From: Epiperipatus broadwayi
Lineage: Eukaryota > Onychophora > Udeonychophora > Euonychophora > Peripatidae
Length of the DNA stretch: 64,000 nucleotides
Direction: 5' to 3'
NCBI GenBank assembly: GCA_028023455.1
Contig: JAQFVV010012416.1
Span: forward strand, 1,607,767 to 1,671,766
Positions 47,405 through 57,656 of this stretch are shown piece by piece; the first letter of the stretch is position 1, and each line of letters begins with the position of its first letter. The position numbers were made by a program, and so were the translations under genes. The notes beneath the pieces were generated by a model. That model saw only the letters and a program-made list of their open reading frames with translations, made no database searches and was not told where the DNA came from.

Positions 47405-47600
47405 ATACATACACCAACATTTTGACTGTCCTGCAATCTTCTTCAGAGAGTTGATGAAATAGATGATTAAGGAATCTTCTATTTCATCAACACTCTGAAG
47501 AAGACTGCAGAACAATCGAAACATAAGTATATTTCCAGTAAGGAATTATCTATTTCAATACTCTCAGGACAGTCGAAATGTAGGTGTATATATATATGTA
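47405..47600. mobile_element. Family F foldback with hammerhead-like motifs
   Basis: A minus-oriented unit (47405-47460) is followed by an inverted plus unit (47478-47535) and a partial third (47553-47598) ending gtcgaaatgtaggtgtata. All contain gactg-cagga-cagtc, a perfect 5-bp stem in consensus, followed by gaaac or a variant. The ends carry tacacca and its complement. Probably a fragment of a larger repeat. Confidence 0.55.
47488..47531 (+). ncRNA. Hammerhead-like motif, family F
   Basis: CTGAAGA (core form CUGANGA), stem II gactg/caatc around cagaa, then GAAAC. In the family consensus stem I pairs acact with ggtgt, and stem III is the palindrome acgt. This copy has acataa after GAAAC, so stem III and stem I are damaged. 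Confidence 0.35.
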
Positions 47601-48285
47601 AAAATAAAGAGTTTGGCTAAAAAGGGTTTGAATGGTTGTGCAGTCATTATTACATCTGATTGGCTGTCATTTAAGCATTTTTAAAGGCACATCTGTCAAA
47701 GGTTTCAGCTTTTCACGTTATTATAGAATATTACAGCAAACTAAAGAAAAGTGTGATTTTGGTAATATAATGAGAAATAGTGAACTAACACAAAAAAATG
47801 TTTATTATTAACATATCCTACACTGATAAACTGCCAATTTATTGCCAACTAGGTCCATTTTTGATACATTACCATGATTTTCTTAATTGCAAAGCAATAA
47901 CCTGCTGCAAAATGATTTTAAACAGAAATGTTTTAATTATGTACTTTTAAATAAATGATTAATTTATAGCAACCCTCCAATACGACAACTGTATGCTGTT
48001 CAAGTTTTGGTTTAAAATATATTTATTACTTGCAGTGAACCACACCTATATTACCTTTCTTCAAACATTTCTTTCTTCACTCATTGTCAGATACATTATT
48101 TTTGGATCAAACACATAGCCTATTTTTTTTTGCAATTCCAAAAGAGTAATTTAAAGTCAAGCCATTTTATCCTTTTGGCAATACTGAACATTTTAAGCTA
48201 GCTTAATATTCAAATTAATCCATATTCCTCTGTAGTAAGCAAAGGATAATTATTACTAGACCACTAGTTGATTATACATTAAAAC

Positions 48286-48470
48286 AGGCAAAACTCTCCA
48301 TACAGTAGTGCCACTTAGTGCAAGCCAGAGTAATCAATGAATGCCAGAAGGCTTGTGCATAAAATCACTATCTAGTGCCTACTCATCCAATATCCCCAGA
48401 CTAGTTTCTAGTTTGTGGCTTTCATCAGTGAGGAGCCTTGGATCTGAGAGCACTACACTCAAATGAATAC
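48286..48470. mobile_element. Family A element, copy A6 (single arm)
   Basis: Begins aaaacaggcaaaactctcc and runs through the ribozyme-like region to gagagcactaca; the inverted partner arm is absent. It preserves the family's left terminus well. Confidence 0.75.
48387..48441 (-). ncRNA. Hammerhead-like ribozyme motif, family A (copy A6)
   Basis: CCAAGGCTCCTCA, then CTGATGA, a stem II region around cacaa (agc/act, one mismatch), GAAAC, palindromic actagt, and the C before the predicted cut. Stem I pairs TCCTCA with TGGGGA and CCAA with TTGG. Confidence 0.5.
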
Positions 48471-48801
48471 CAATCAATGAATAACAATCTAACAATTCAC
48501 TAAAACAATGTTAATAATCTTTGTTGCAAACTCATGAATTCAAATAGCATTTAGAAAGAATAGATAACAAGCAAAATCATTAATTTCAACTACCCTAAAA
48601 TATGAGCATTATTTGCGATAGATTAAAGATAAAGCAATAAAACCAAACATCATTATCTTTTAAACAATGATCTATGCCTATTATATAATCCATTTATAAT
48701 AAATGTAGTGATAAAGAATTAAACGGATGAACTTTAATATTCCTTATGAGTCAAAACACTGTTTATAATAATACAAACTTGTACTAAAATTAAATGTTAT
48801 T

Positions 48802-48906
48802 GTCAATCTTTGGTGGTCGAGACGTCAGCGATGGCTGCTTTACAAGCAGTTGTCCCTCGTTAGCGAGATCGCTTCCCGGCTGATGCTATGACACATGAGG
48901 GAAAAA
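48802..48906 (+). mobile_element. tRNA-derived SINE, family C, with 16-bp target duplication
   Basis: gtcaatctttggtggtcgag head, gctttacaagc at the anticodon position, B box gagatcgcttcc. The exact 16-mer aaaattaaatgttatt flanks it at 48786-48801 and 48907-48922. Confidence 0.9.
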
Positions 48907-49264
48907 AAAATTAAATGTTATTTATAGTTAAACAAAATAATTCATGGATAGATGAGATAATTATAATATGCCCTACAAATCTACCATATCAATGATATTC
49001 AAATAAATAGATAACTCAATAATTGATTTCTAATTATAACTAAATAAAATAAAAGTATTGCCAAATCAGCAATGCAATTCCACTAACATCAATATACTCT
49101 TATTATTAAGTCAATTATAAAAAGATTAAATACTTAATGATATTACAAAATCAATTAACCTAACTTATCTTTCCACTTTCATCAATTTAAAATCCTATTA
49201 AATAAAATCATCTTATTAGATAACATTAAAATTTATAATATCCAATCCCATCTATATTTAAAAT

Positions 49265-49802
49265 AACAAGGCAAAACTCTCCATACAGTAGTGCCACCTG
49301 TGCCAACCAGAGTAATCAATGGATGCCAGAAGGCTTGTGCATAAAATCCCTATCTAGTGCCTACTCATCCAATATCCCCAGACCAGTTTCTGGCTTGTGG
49401 CCTTCATCAGTGAGGAACCTTGGATCTGAGAGCACTGCACCTAGATATTAGGATCTAATGCAACCTTTTACCTCTACTTAACTACAAAACTATGAGAATG
49501 AAATTAAAAACACAATATTTTCAATCTAAGCTCAATAGCTTATATAGTCATATGGGTCTGAACTCAGTTCAACACCCATACAATTTGGTGTCTTTGGCCC
49601 TTTAATGACCATAGACACCACTATCCTATAGGCAGGATTGGTGTTAAACCACAAAACATCACATGATCACTATCTCTTACCTGGTCTGGGGATATTGGAT
49701 GAGTAGGCACTAGATAGGGATTTTATGCACAAGCCTTCTGGCATCCATTGATTACTCTGGTTGGCACAGGTGGCACTACTGTATGGAGAGTTTTGCCTTG
49801 TT
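49265..49802. mobile_element. Family A foldback element, copy A7, with perfect 122-bp arms
   Basis: 49265-49386 and 49681-49802 are exact reverse complements over 122 bases. The arms share private differences from the family (gtgccaaccagag, and cacctgtg with a small deletion), so they are copies of each other. The 294-bp centre contains the rest of the hammerhead-like region and a block found inverted in A1 (aactcagttcaacacc, ccactatcctat, atcacatgatcac). By arm identity it is the youngest family A copy here. Confidence 0.9.
49369..49423 (-). ncRNA. Hammerhead-like ribozyme, family A (best copy)
   Basis: Minus strand: CTGATGA at 49410-49404, stem II ggc/gcc with loop cacaa, GAAAC at 49390-49386, then TG and GTC (49383-49381), with predicted cleavage after 49381. 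Stem I pairs TCCTCA (49416-49411) with TGGGGA (49380-49375), and CCAA (49423-49420) with TTGG (49372-49369), separated by an internal loop as in type I hammerheads. Stem II has an A-A mismatch at its base and only three strong pairs, and stem III is two pairs with a 2-nt loop, so a dimeric form would probably be needed. Confidence 0.55.
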
Positions 49803-50539
49803 TAATAACAATTATGTGCTAGTATAAGAGATAGTGATCATGATTTGTTGCTTATTCCAATATAATTCACAAATCATATCCAATTACTCTTCAGTTTAAT
49901 AAAACTGTTAAAACTTTAGACTATACTTATTAAAACATATGAAAGATGATTAGTGTTTATTATAATCAAATATTAATACTTAAACTGAATTTATAATCCA
50001 CATCAACAAACTTTAAATACAAATAAAGCAAATTGCTCTAATTTGTAACAGAATAAAATATATTACTAATTATCAGTTCTATAACTGAATAAGGTTATGA
50101 TCTTTGTGGCTGTATACTGACTTAATATAATCAAAATTACCCCAAATTCACAACTCAATCGAACTAGCCAAATAAAATAAACTCTAAAACACAACAAATG
50201 GTTTCACTGCTACAAGCAGACTTCTCAAGTATAAAGGACTACAAGATAACAACATATTTATACTATAAAGTATCCAATTTTATTTTATATTTCAATTTAA
50301 TTATTTACATGACAATACATAGTTTAAACTTTTAGCACAAAAATAAAAAATATCAAAAGGATACTGAATGTGGATTGTAAGTTATATTTATGTATATACA
50401 TAGATATCCAAACTTACAATTCATTAATTCTATGTGTCATAATTGATTCGATATGAATAAATTGGCTTCAATGTTACTTCCAATCTATATTAAGACAGAA
50501 GCAATTCTATCAAAAATATTTGGAATAGTAAATATGAGT

Positions 50540-50905
50540 ACCAAATTTCTCCATACAGTAATATCACCAAGTGCAAGCTTTTATAGTCAAATGGATGCAG
50601 GAAGGTTCGTGCATAAAATCTATCTACTAGCCTACTCATCCAAAATTCCAAGACCAGTTTCTAGCTTGTGGGTTTCATCAGGAAGGAGTCTTACATTTGA
50701 AAGCACTGCACCTAGATCCAAGGCTCCTCATTGATGAAAGCTACAAGCTAGACACTAGTCTAGGGATGTTGGAAGAGTAGGCACTAGATAGGAATTTTAT
50801 ACATAAACCTTCCTGCATCAATTGATGACAAAAGCTTGCACTTAGTGGAGTTTGGTACTCTTATTATTAGCATATATATGCATATGACATGGTGATCATG
50901 TGATA
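50540..50905. mobile_element. Family A foldback element, copy A8
   Basis: Left arm 50548-50712 and inverted right arm 50712-50862 meet at the cctagatc block. The plus-strand motif at 50718-50772 has TTGATGA and GACAC in place of the core, so it is dead. A 93-codon frame here is a by-product of the repeat. Confidence 0.75.
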
Positions 50906-51579
50906 GTAAATATCCTTGGTTATAATAAAAATTATGAGAGAGCAGTTCTTCAATAAATATAACTAATTCTTTTTTTGGTTATATTTGTTTAATATGTAGC
51001 ACTGAGATTATATAATAATATTTCTGAAGTAATAATCTTCACGTGTGTATACTATAAGAATTCTTTACATGTCAGACTTTGTAGAAATCATATCAATAGA
51101 TTTTTAAATAATGGCCTGCTATTTTCATTCAATCCCTAAGATTCTGTCTGGCTAGCAGATTAGTTGTTGATATTTGTTAAATTAATAGAATTTATATCTG
51201 CATTGCTATCTGAAACTTATGAGTGGTTAGATCAAGATTTTGCTAAAATTTAATAAAATTTTTCATCCCCGGGAAATATTGATAATGAGTCTGCTAGCCT
51301 TCTAAGATCTTGAGGATTGGATGAAAATGGATTTATTTTTCAGTTGGTTAGCAGACTGACGTGGGAAAGCATTGTTTGCAAATTTATCAAGATCACTTAT
51401 AGAAAGATTGATTTGTAAAAGATTCTTATAATACGTGCATGAAGGTTATTACTTCACTAAATTATTATAAATTAATATATGGATGAATGGATTTTCACAT
51501 TTTTTGTTTGAAAACTTATATATTTTATGAGCTCAACCTCTGAAAAAGTTTATACCAATCCTATTTGGGTTTGAAAAAG

Positions 51580-51655
51580 CTTTATGGTATAGTAGTCAAT
51601 GCCTTTAACTACCATAGCTATAATCAAGATTTAAATCCTGGATGTGTGGTTCTCA
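51580..51655 (+). repeat. tRNA-like SINE relic
   Basis: ttatggtatagtagtcaatg (A-box region) and caagatttaaatcctgg (B-box-like) at tRNA spacing. Confidence 0.35.
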
Positions 51656-52012
51656 GAAGCTTTTAATTAGAAGTATTTATTTCATGTAGCCAGTTATATC
51701 CAACTAACCATCGATTAATGATTGATAAAAAGGTATCTAGCTATTATTAGTTTGATACAAATCCCTGCTTAATATGAATGGTCAAGTCAGTATCAATGTG
51801 ATGGTTATAAAACAAAAGATATTGTTAAAACACAATACAAATTTCATATCAGATGAAAAAAATTTCATACTCTTGTGGTTGTTCATTACTTGCAAGTGCA
51901 CATAATTATTTATAAGCTTGTGTAATCAACAATTGTTCAAACACGGGAAATTATACAATGTGTGAAGACATTACATGATTACCATTTTTTATGCTTACCC
52001 AAGCTGTTTACG

Positions 52013-52345
52013 CAGAGGTTAAACTCTCCATATAGTTGTGCCACTCAGAAAAAGCCAGAGTAATTAATGGATGCAAGAAGGTTTGTGCATAAAATCCTCT
52101 CTCTAATGACTACTCATTCAATACTCCCAGACTAGTTTCTAGCTTGTGGCTTTATCAGTGAGGAGCCTTGGATCTGAGAACATTGCACCTGATGAAAGCC
52201 ACAAGCTAGAAACTAATCAGCTGATATTGGATGAGTAGGCACTAGATAGGGATTTTATGCACAAACTTTCTTGCATCCATTGATTATTCTGGCTTGCACT
52301 GAGTGGTGCTATTGTATGGAGAGTTTAGCGTATGTGTGAATGTGT
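52013..52345. mobile_element. Family A foldback element, copy A9
   Basis: Arms about 52020-52190 and 52190-52330 are inverted and meet near gcacctgatgaaag. The left end carries gtttacgcagaggttaaactc, matching A2. The minus-strand ribozyme-like motif has a one-base deletion in the core. The plus-strand one (CTGATGA at 52189-52195, then agc/gct, GAAAC) keeps the core but has lost the stem I partner. Confidence 0.75.
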
Positions 52346-53010
52346 CAAGTGTTTTTATATGGCCTTATTTATTTGTCAAGCACAAAGTCTGGCATAAAGT
52401 AATCTCTGACCAATTCCATTTTTTGTATTCTTCCTAATTGTTTTAACTAAATGTATATTATACATACAAAGTGTCCTATATAAATGAGAAAAAACAATTT
52501 GCTGAAAATGATGCGGAGACTAAGAGATTATGAATCAGAGAAACATCATTAAACTAAAAGAAAATCATCCTATGGTAAATTAATAATAATTGTGACTGAT
52601 GATAATGATAGTGAGTTATTATCAACATTTTAAAACAGGATTATTTTGAAATGTTGCTAACTTAAAAATATTTGATTTCCAAAAAGCAATAAAACTAATT
52701 AAAATTTTTTCTATTTAATTATTTTTTTCAAACTACTGCATCAGTATTATTTATGAGTAATAATAAATGTAAAAGATTAATATCATTTATAATATATGCA
52801 ATAAATATGTTAATATCATTAATTCAGTTTCATGTATCATTTAGATAGGATTGAGATATTCCATTTGAACAGGATCTATATTTTCTAACCAATCACACAA
52901 CTCAGTAGTCTAATAAACCAAAACATCATAACTTAAACAATATACTGTACCGGTCAAAACATGTTTATCCATCTAACATGAGCTGGAACTCACAAAATGT
53001 ACTTCAAACC
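52346..53010. other. AT-rich sequence, nothing recognised
   Basis: No repeat family or exon found. Confidence 0.35.
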
Positions 53011-53014
53011 CAAT

Positions 53015-53105
53015 CAAACCCAAGATTTAAGTCAGGAACCAGGCTGAATTCAAACCCACTCTCTAAGCCCCAGATCAAACACCTAATGAATAACATAATA
53101 GTGAT
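53015..53105 (-). repeat. tRNA-like SINE relic
   Basis: On the minus strand gggtttgaattcagcc is a good B box, preceded by attaggtgtttgatctgg as a weak A box. Confidence 0.35.
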
Positions 53106-53966
53106 GGCACATGAGAATTAATTTTAATCCGGCTGACTAGCAAAGCTGAGCAAAACAATGAGACATCTATTAACTATGACTAGACTAAAATATCTATCAG
53201 CATGGCTGTACTTTTGGAAGTGGAGAAAAGGAATTCGAACTACTCAAATAAGTTAGACAATAAAAATATAGTTTAATATAATGACAAGTTATTATACATT
53301 ATGACTTAATGGTATACATTAGTGTGCGTGGGAATGAGCAAGCGGTAGATGATTACATAGTGTCATTCACGCTATTATTTCTCATATGCTCTTTTATTAG
53401 CTAAATAGTATATACTATACATGAACACACATCTTTGGTGGGTTCAATATTAAGATGCCAATCGATTATTAGAAAGAATTACATAATATTGCTATTAACG
53501 CTTTGGATTACAGTTCTGAAATGTGGTGACTAACATTATTTCGGGGAGCGTTCCGAGATTCATCACAGATATAATATAAACTATTTTCATGCCATTATGG
53601 TCGTGAAAATAAATAAAATACATTTGAAAACATATTTGATTATGAGATAAAACACTTAATGAAAATTCTTTTAATTAGCGCTGGTAAGAAGAACGCTTTA
53701 TTTTCCCCAAGGCAAATAGACTCTCTTAAATACAGAAATAAGTTACGATGGTGGGATTGTATAAGATTGAAATAAATTTAATTAATAAAACTAGTAATAG
53801 TTGGCATTTATATATATTTTGAGCAGAGCGCAATTTTAATATTAGAGCATTAAAACTGGGCCATGAAGCAAAAGAAATAATAATACAAAGAAATTTGCGG
53901 TGCTGACATAATGGCCAAAAAATAACAGGAAAAGTTGTGCTTCTGGACGAAAGACAAAGTGGATAG

Positions 53967-54090
53967 GCATAGCGTGTGCCAGACTTAGGGATCACCGCCA
54001 CAGGCCTTTTTATACGCAGAAGTGATATGCATAGCATGTGCCAAACTTACGGGAATCACCATCAGAGGCATTTTATACAGAATGAGTCCC
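53967..54090. repeat. 62-bp tandem duplication (two diverged copies)
   Basis: gcatagcgtgtgccagactta (53967) recurs as gcatagcatgtgccaaactta (54029), each followed by a ggatcacc or gaatcacc block, cag-ggc and ttttata. It lies in a region with more CpG than average and a 103-codon minus frame (53726-54037) of unknown meaning. Confidence 0.75.
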
Positions 54091-54099
54091 AAAGGGACA

Positions 54100-56560
54100 G
54101 GACATAATGAGAAATCTATGGGTTCAATCTTCTCGTAATCCCCAGATTAGATTAGAAACACGTAATATATATATAATTCACGAAGATAGGCCGAATGTCA
54201 GTAATGCAGTACGGATAAATGTCACTAACGACATTGAATAAGATTTACTGCTTTAAAATACATGACCCTTATTTGAATGCTATAATTTATACAGATAATA
54301 CACTATGCAGTTATATATAGAGAGAGAGAGAGATTTAGATTTCATTTACTAAAATATACTTGAAGATTTTATTTAGCAAAAGAAACATTAAGATTTAGAT
54401 TTCAAATTAATAAAATATACGTTAAGATTTGACCCCCTCCTTTTTCAGCTATTTAAAATAAATCAACCCTACCTTCGTTAATTTTATAATAACTGGAATA
54501 TTTAAGTGCTGTATTTGATATTTTAAGAGTAAATAAAAAAAGACTAGCAATTATATAAAAAACAAATAATCGGTCACCTTTTCAGAATTGAATAACATTT
54601 ATAAAATAAATAAGGTTTCAAAATGTTAATTAGCTTGCTGGATTCATCCCAGGTAGAAAATCCAGAGTTAAACAAATATATATATATATATATTTATACT
54701 AAATTATAAATAAAATGTTGGCTCGTAAAACAATCTCATGAACAGATATCATATAATATATTTTGAGGGAACATTAAAACTTAATTAATGGAGATTTAAT
54801 TGAAAGACAAAATAGGCTTTAGAAATTACGTTCGCCAGGTTGCTGGAAATTGGCATATTAATAATAATCAAGCAGATATATAAATTAAATAATAAATACA
54901 TATAAATAAATGACCGCACCAAAGTTAAGGAAAATTAAGAGCATATGAGAGAGAATTAAATTTATAGAAATTACTTAAGAGCAAATTACATATTAAAACA
55001 AAACAAAGTTAAGTAATACATTAGAAGAAATCTTGATAGATGAGTTTGAGATTAGTTAGACTAGCTTTACTTGCGGCTTGAAATTTACCTTGCACTATTT
55101 TAAGAGTCCATATTTTAAAGTCTGCTTATGCATGGCAATTAGTTCTTCAATAATAGCAAGCTTCTATTAGCATTAAAGTTCTTAGGTCGGGCTTTTACTT
55201 CACTCTTTGGGCAGCAGAATGGTAGACGGTTGCGGAAGATGATGACCCAACAGGGCCGAGAAGGGTGGTGGATTTACAGTACATCATTTTTAGTTTCACA
55301 GCGATGTTAACAATCAGTTCTCACTAGAGTAGCTAATCCATCCTGATTAAAAATTTGGCCATTTTATACTTTTCTCAAGTATTTCTGGAATGCTTTTAAT
55401 TACACAGTTTATTGTTTTTGAAAGATGCAACTGTTAGATAAATGTCCAAAATAAATTCAAATCAATTTCCAGATTAGAAATAGATTTGACAAAATGTTTA
55501 TAACAAAAGAAAATCTTTAATCTTAATCCCCATTTCAAGTAAAAACTTTAATTAAAAATACCTTCCCCAGATTAAAACAATAGTGTTTCTAACCCTTTAA
55601 TTATTTTTAGACAATTTACAATTGCATCTTCCATTTTGGATTTAAAAAGAAAAGTATAGTTTAATAGGAAAAAAAATACTTTAAAAAGAAAAAGTTTAAA
55701 ATGACGTACAATAAAATATTTATAAAAAAATCAATATTTTGTTAGTATTTTGCTCCTATATATATATTTGAGCCGCACCTATGTACTTTAATAAAAAAAA
55801 AGAACTAATAATTAATAAAAAAGAAATAATAATAATTTTAAAAAATGTTATTGAAAGTTAAGATTTATAAATTTTTAGGTGCACATCTCAGATATATACA
55901 TAAAATATATATACACGACAAAAGGAGCGGGATGGGATATAGGATTTGAACATAGGTTAGTAGGTGGAAACATGAAGCTCAATCTTAAGCTAAGATTGAC
56001 TGGTTCAATACAAAGTCACAAAATTTTAGGCATATTAAGTACACCGCAATTTATTTCTAAACACAAACATTCTTTCAATATGCGTTCAATATGAGGACAT
56101 TAAATAAACAACCAGTGAGAAAAATTAGGGAGATCAATAGCCCAGAACTTTTTTGGAAGGTGAGATGACATCTGGCTGCAATTTAACACATGATGTAAAA
56201 TAATAAACAAGGATTTTAAAAACATCCTTGGTAATTAGACAGAATATTATAATAGAAAATGCTTGCTTAAAAACATTTAAATCAAACTCTGGTTTAGTAC
56301 TTTTTTTGAAGTTTATCAAAATTGATTAATCAAAAATTGATTCTTTAGTGCAAATGCATTAGAAACTACAAAGTTAGAACATTGCTATTCCATTTTAACA
56401 GATCGTATTAATTAATATGTGTAATGTGATAACCTAAAATCATAACAAATAAAAGATTGATAAATATGTCATTTACAAAATGTTTTAACGTGGCTTATTC
56501 AATTATGCAATTTACAAAAGATTCTATAGAAGCTGCATTTGACCAATCAATCTCAGTTTC
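54100..56560. other. AT-rich sequence, nothing firmly recognised
   Basis: Contains (ag)n at 54320-54332, (ta)n near 54678, and a slightly GC-richer tract at 55190-55280. No supportable gene. Confidence 0.3.
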
Positions 56561-56567
56561 TCAGTAA

Positions 56568-56767
56568 TGAATATAAACTTTATAAATTTATTTAAACGCA
56601 CATTGATTACGTAAGTAATATTTACTAAGGTTGTAAATCTCAAGAATATGCACATGAAAATGCGAAGGTAGGGACCTCTATAGGTCTTAACCACAAGCTT
56701 TTCTTCAAATCACATCACATCAGCATATTCTTGAGATTTACAACCTTAGTGAATATAAACTTTATAA
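56568..56767. mobile_element. Foldback element with 18-bp flanking repeats
   Basis: A perfect 28-bp inverted repeat (56624-56651 and 56723-56750) encloses ggtagggacctctataggtc. The exact 18-mer tgaatataaactttataa lies at 56568-56585 and 56750-56767, either a target duplication or a local duplication. Sequence near the left arm (gtaagtaatat-t) and gtagggacctctac-a resembles the larger foldback at 57174. Confidence 0.7.
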
Positions 56768-57173
56768 TTTCAGATAAATAACTTTCAATACATAGTAAAA
56801 ACGATGCTTATATATATATTAAATGCATAGTTTTATGCATTTTAAATAAACAACAAATACATAAACAAAAATATAATAAATGAGAACAGCAGATTTGGTG
56901 TATTATAATTCAATGCCCATAAAGTTTACCAATACAGCATTTTAAAGTACTTGAAATATTTGTTGTTTATCGAAAATACTTACATTGTATAATCTGAAAT
57001 AATGTTAGCATTTGGAAATAATTTAAAATGTGTTTGACATATACTGGAGATAAGATTTACAATAATGAAAGTAAAAGGTTCCTGAACTGAAAATCAAATT
57101 GTTACTTCTGGCTTGAAATCACAAGAACTCCTAAATAACTTTCAATTCGATTATATTTTACATAAATACATTA

Positions 57174-57656
57174 GTAATATATATTAAGGCCGTAACCTTA
57201 AGACTATGTGCCTAGACGCGATAGTAGGAACCTCTACAAATCTTAATATAAGATTAATGACTTTAAAAGACAAGAGCAGTCACTCTTATCTTCAATCTAC
57301 TTTTTAATTATATAAGCGAATCTAAAGCATTTTGATTTGAGAGCATGAAGCTATTAAATACTCCATTAATTAAGTCCACAATTTCTGTACAAGCTAATGT
57401 ATGTGAAATCTTTCGGTTTACAGCAGTATAGCTATAGAAATTTGTGGACTTAATCAGTGAAGTATTTAATAGCATCATGCTCTCCAATCAAAATGCTTTA
57501 GATTCACCTATATAATTAAAAAGTAGTTGAAGATAAGAATGGCTGCCTGGCTGCTCTGGTCTTTTAAAGTCGTTAATCTTGTGTTAAGATTTGTAGAGGT
57601 CCCTACTGTCACATCTAGACGCATAGTCTTAAGGTTATAGCCTTAATATATATTAC
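57174..57656. mobile_element. Long foldback element, arms of about 216 bp
   Basis: Starts gtaatatatattaaggc and ends with its exact complement. Arms 57174-57389 and 57436-57656 match along their length with scattered differences and one small insertion (gccaggcagcc-like, right arm), enclosing a ~46-bp loop. No open frame, no ribozyme core. It would form a long hairpin if transcribed. Confidence 0.85.

Noticed and set aside
48040-48120. Minus-strand exon-like segment with gtaata donor (DPKIMYLTMSEERN)
   Set aside because: A stop codon precedes the donor and no acceptor was found.
53726-54037. 103-codon minus-strand frame
   Set aside because: Overlaps a 62-bp tandem duplication and has no recognisable motif or splice signals.
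55090-55170. Exon-like minus-strand segment (KLAIIEELIAMHKQTLK) with gtaaat donor
   Set aside because: An in-frame stop lies two codons before the donor and the acceptor has no pyrimidine tract; more likely a repeat relic.
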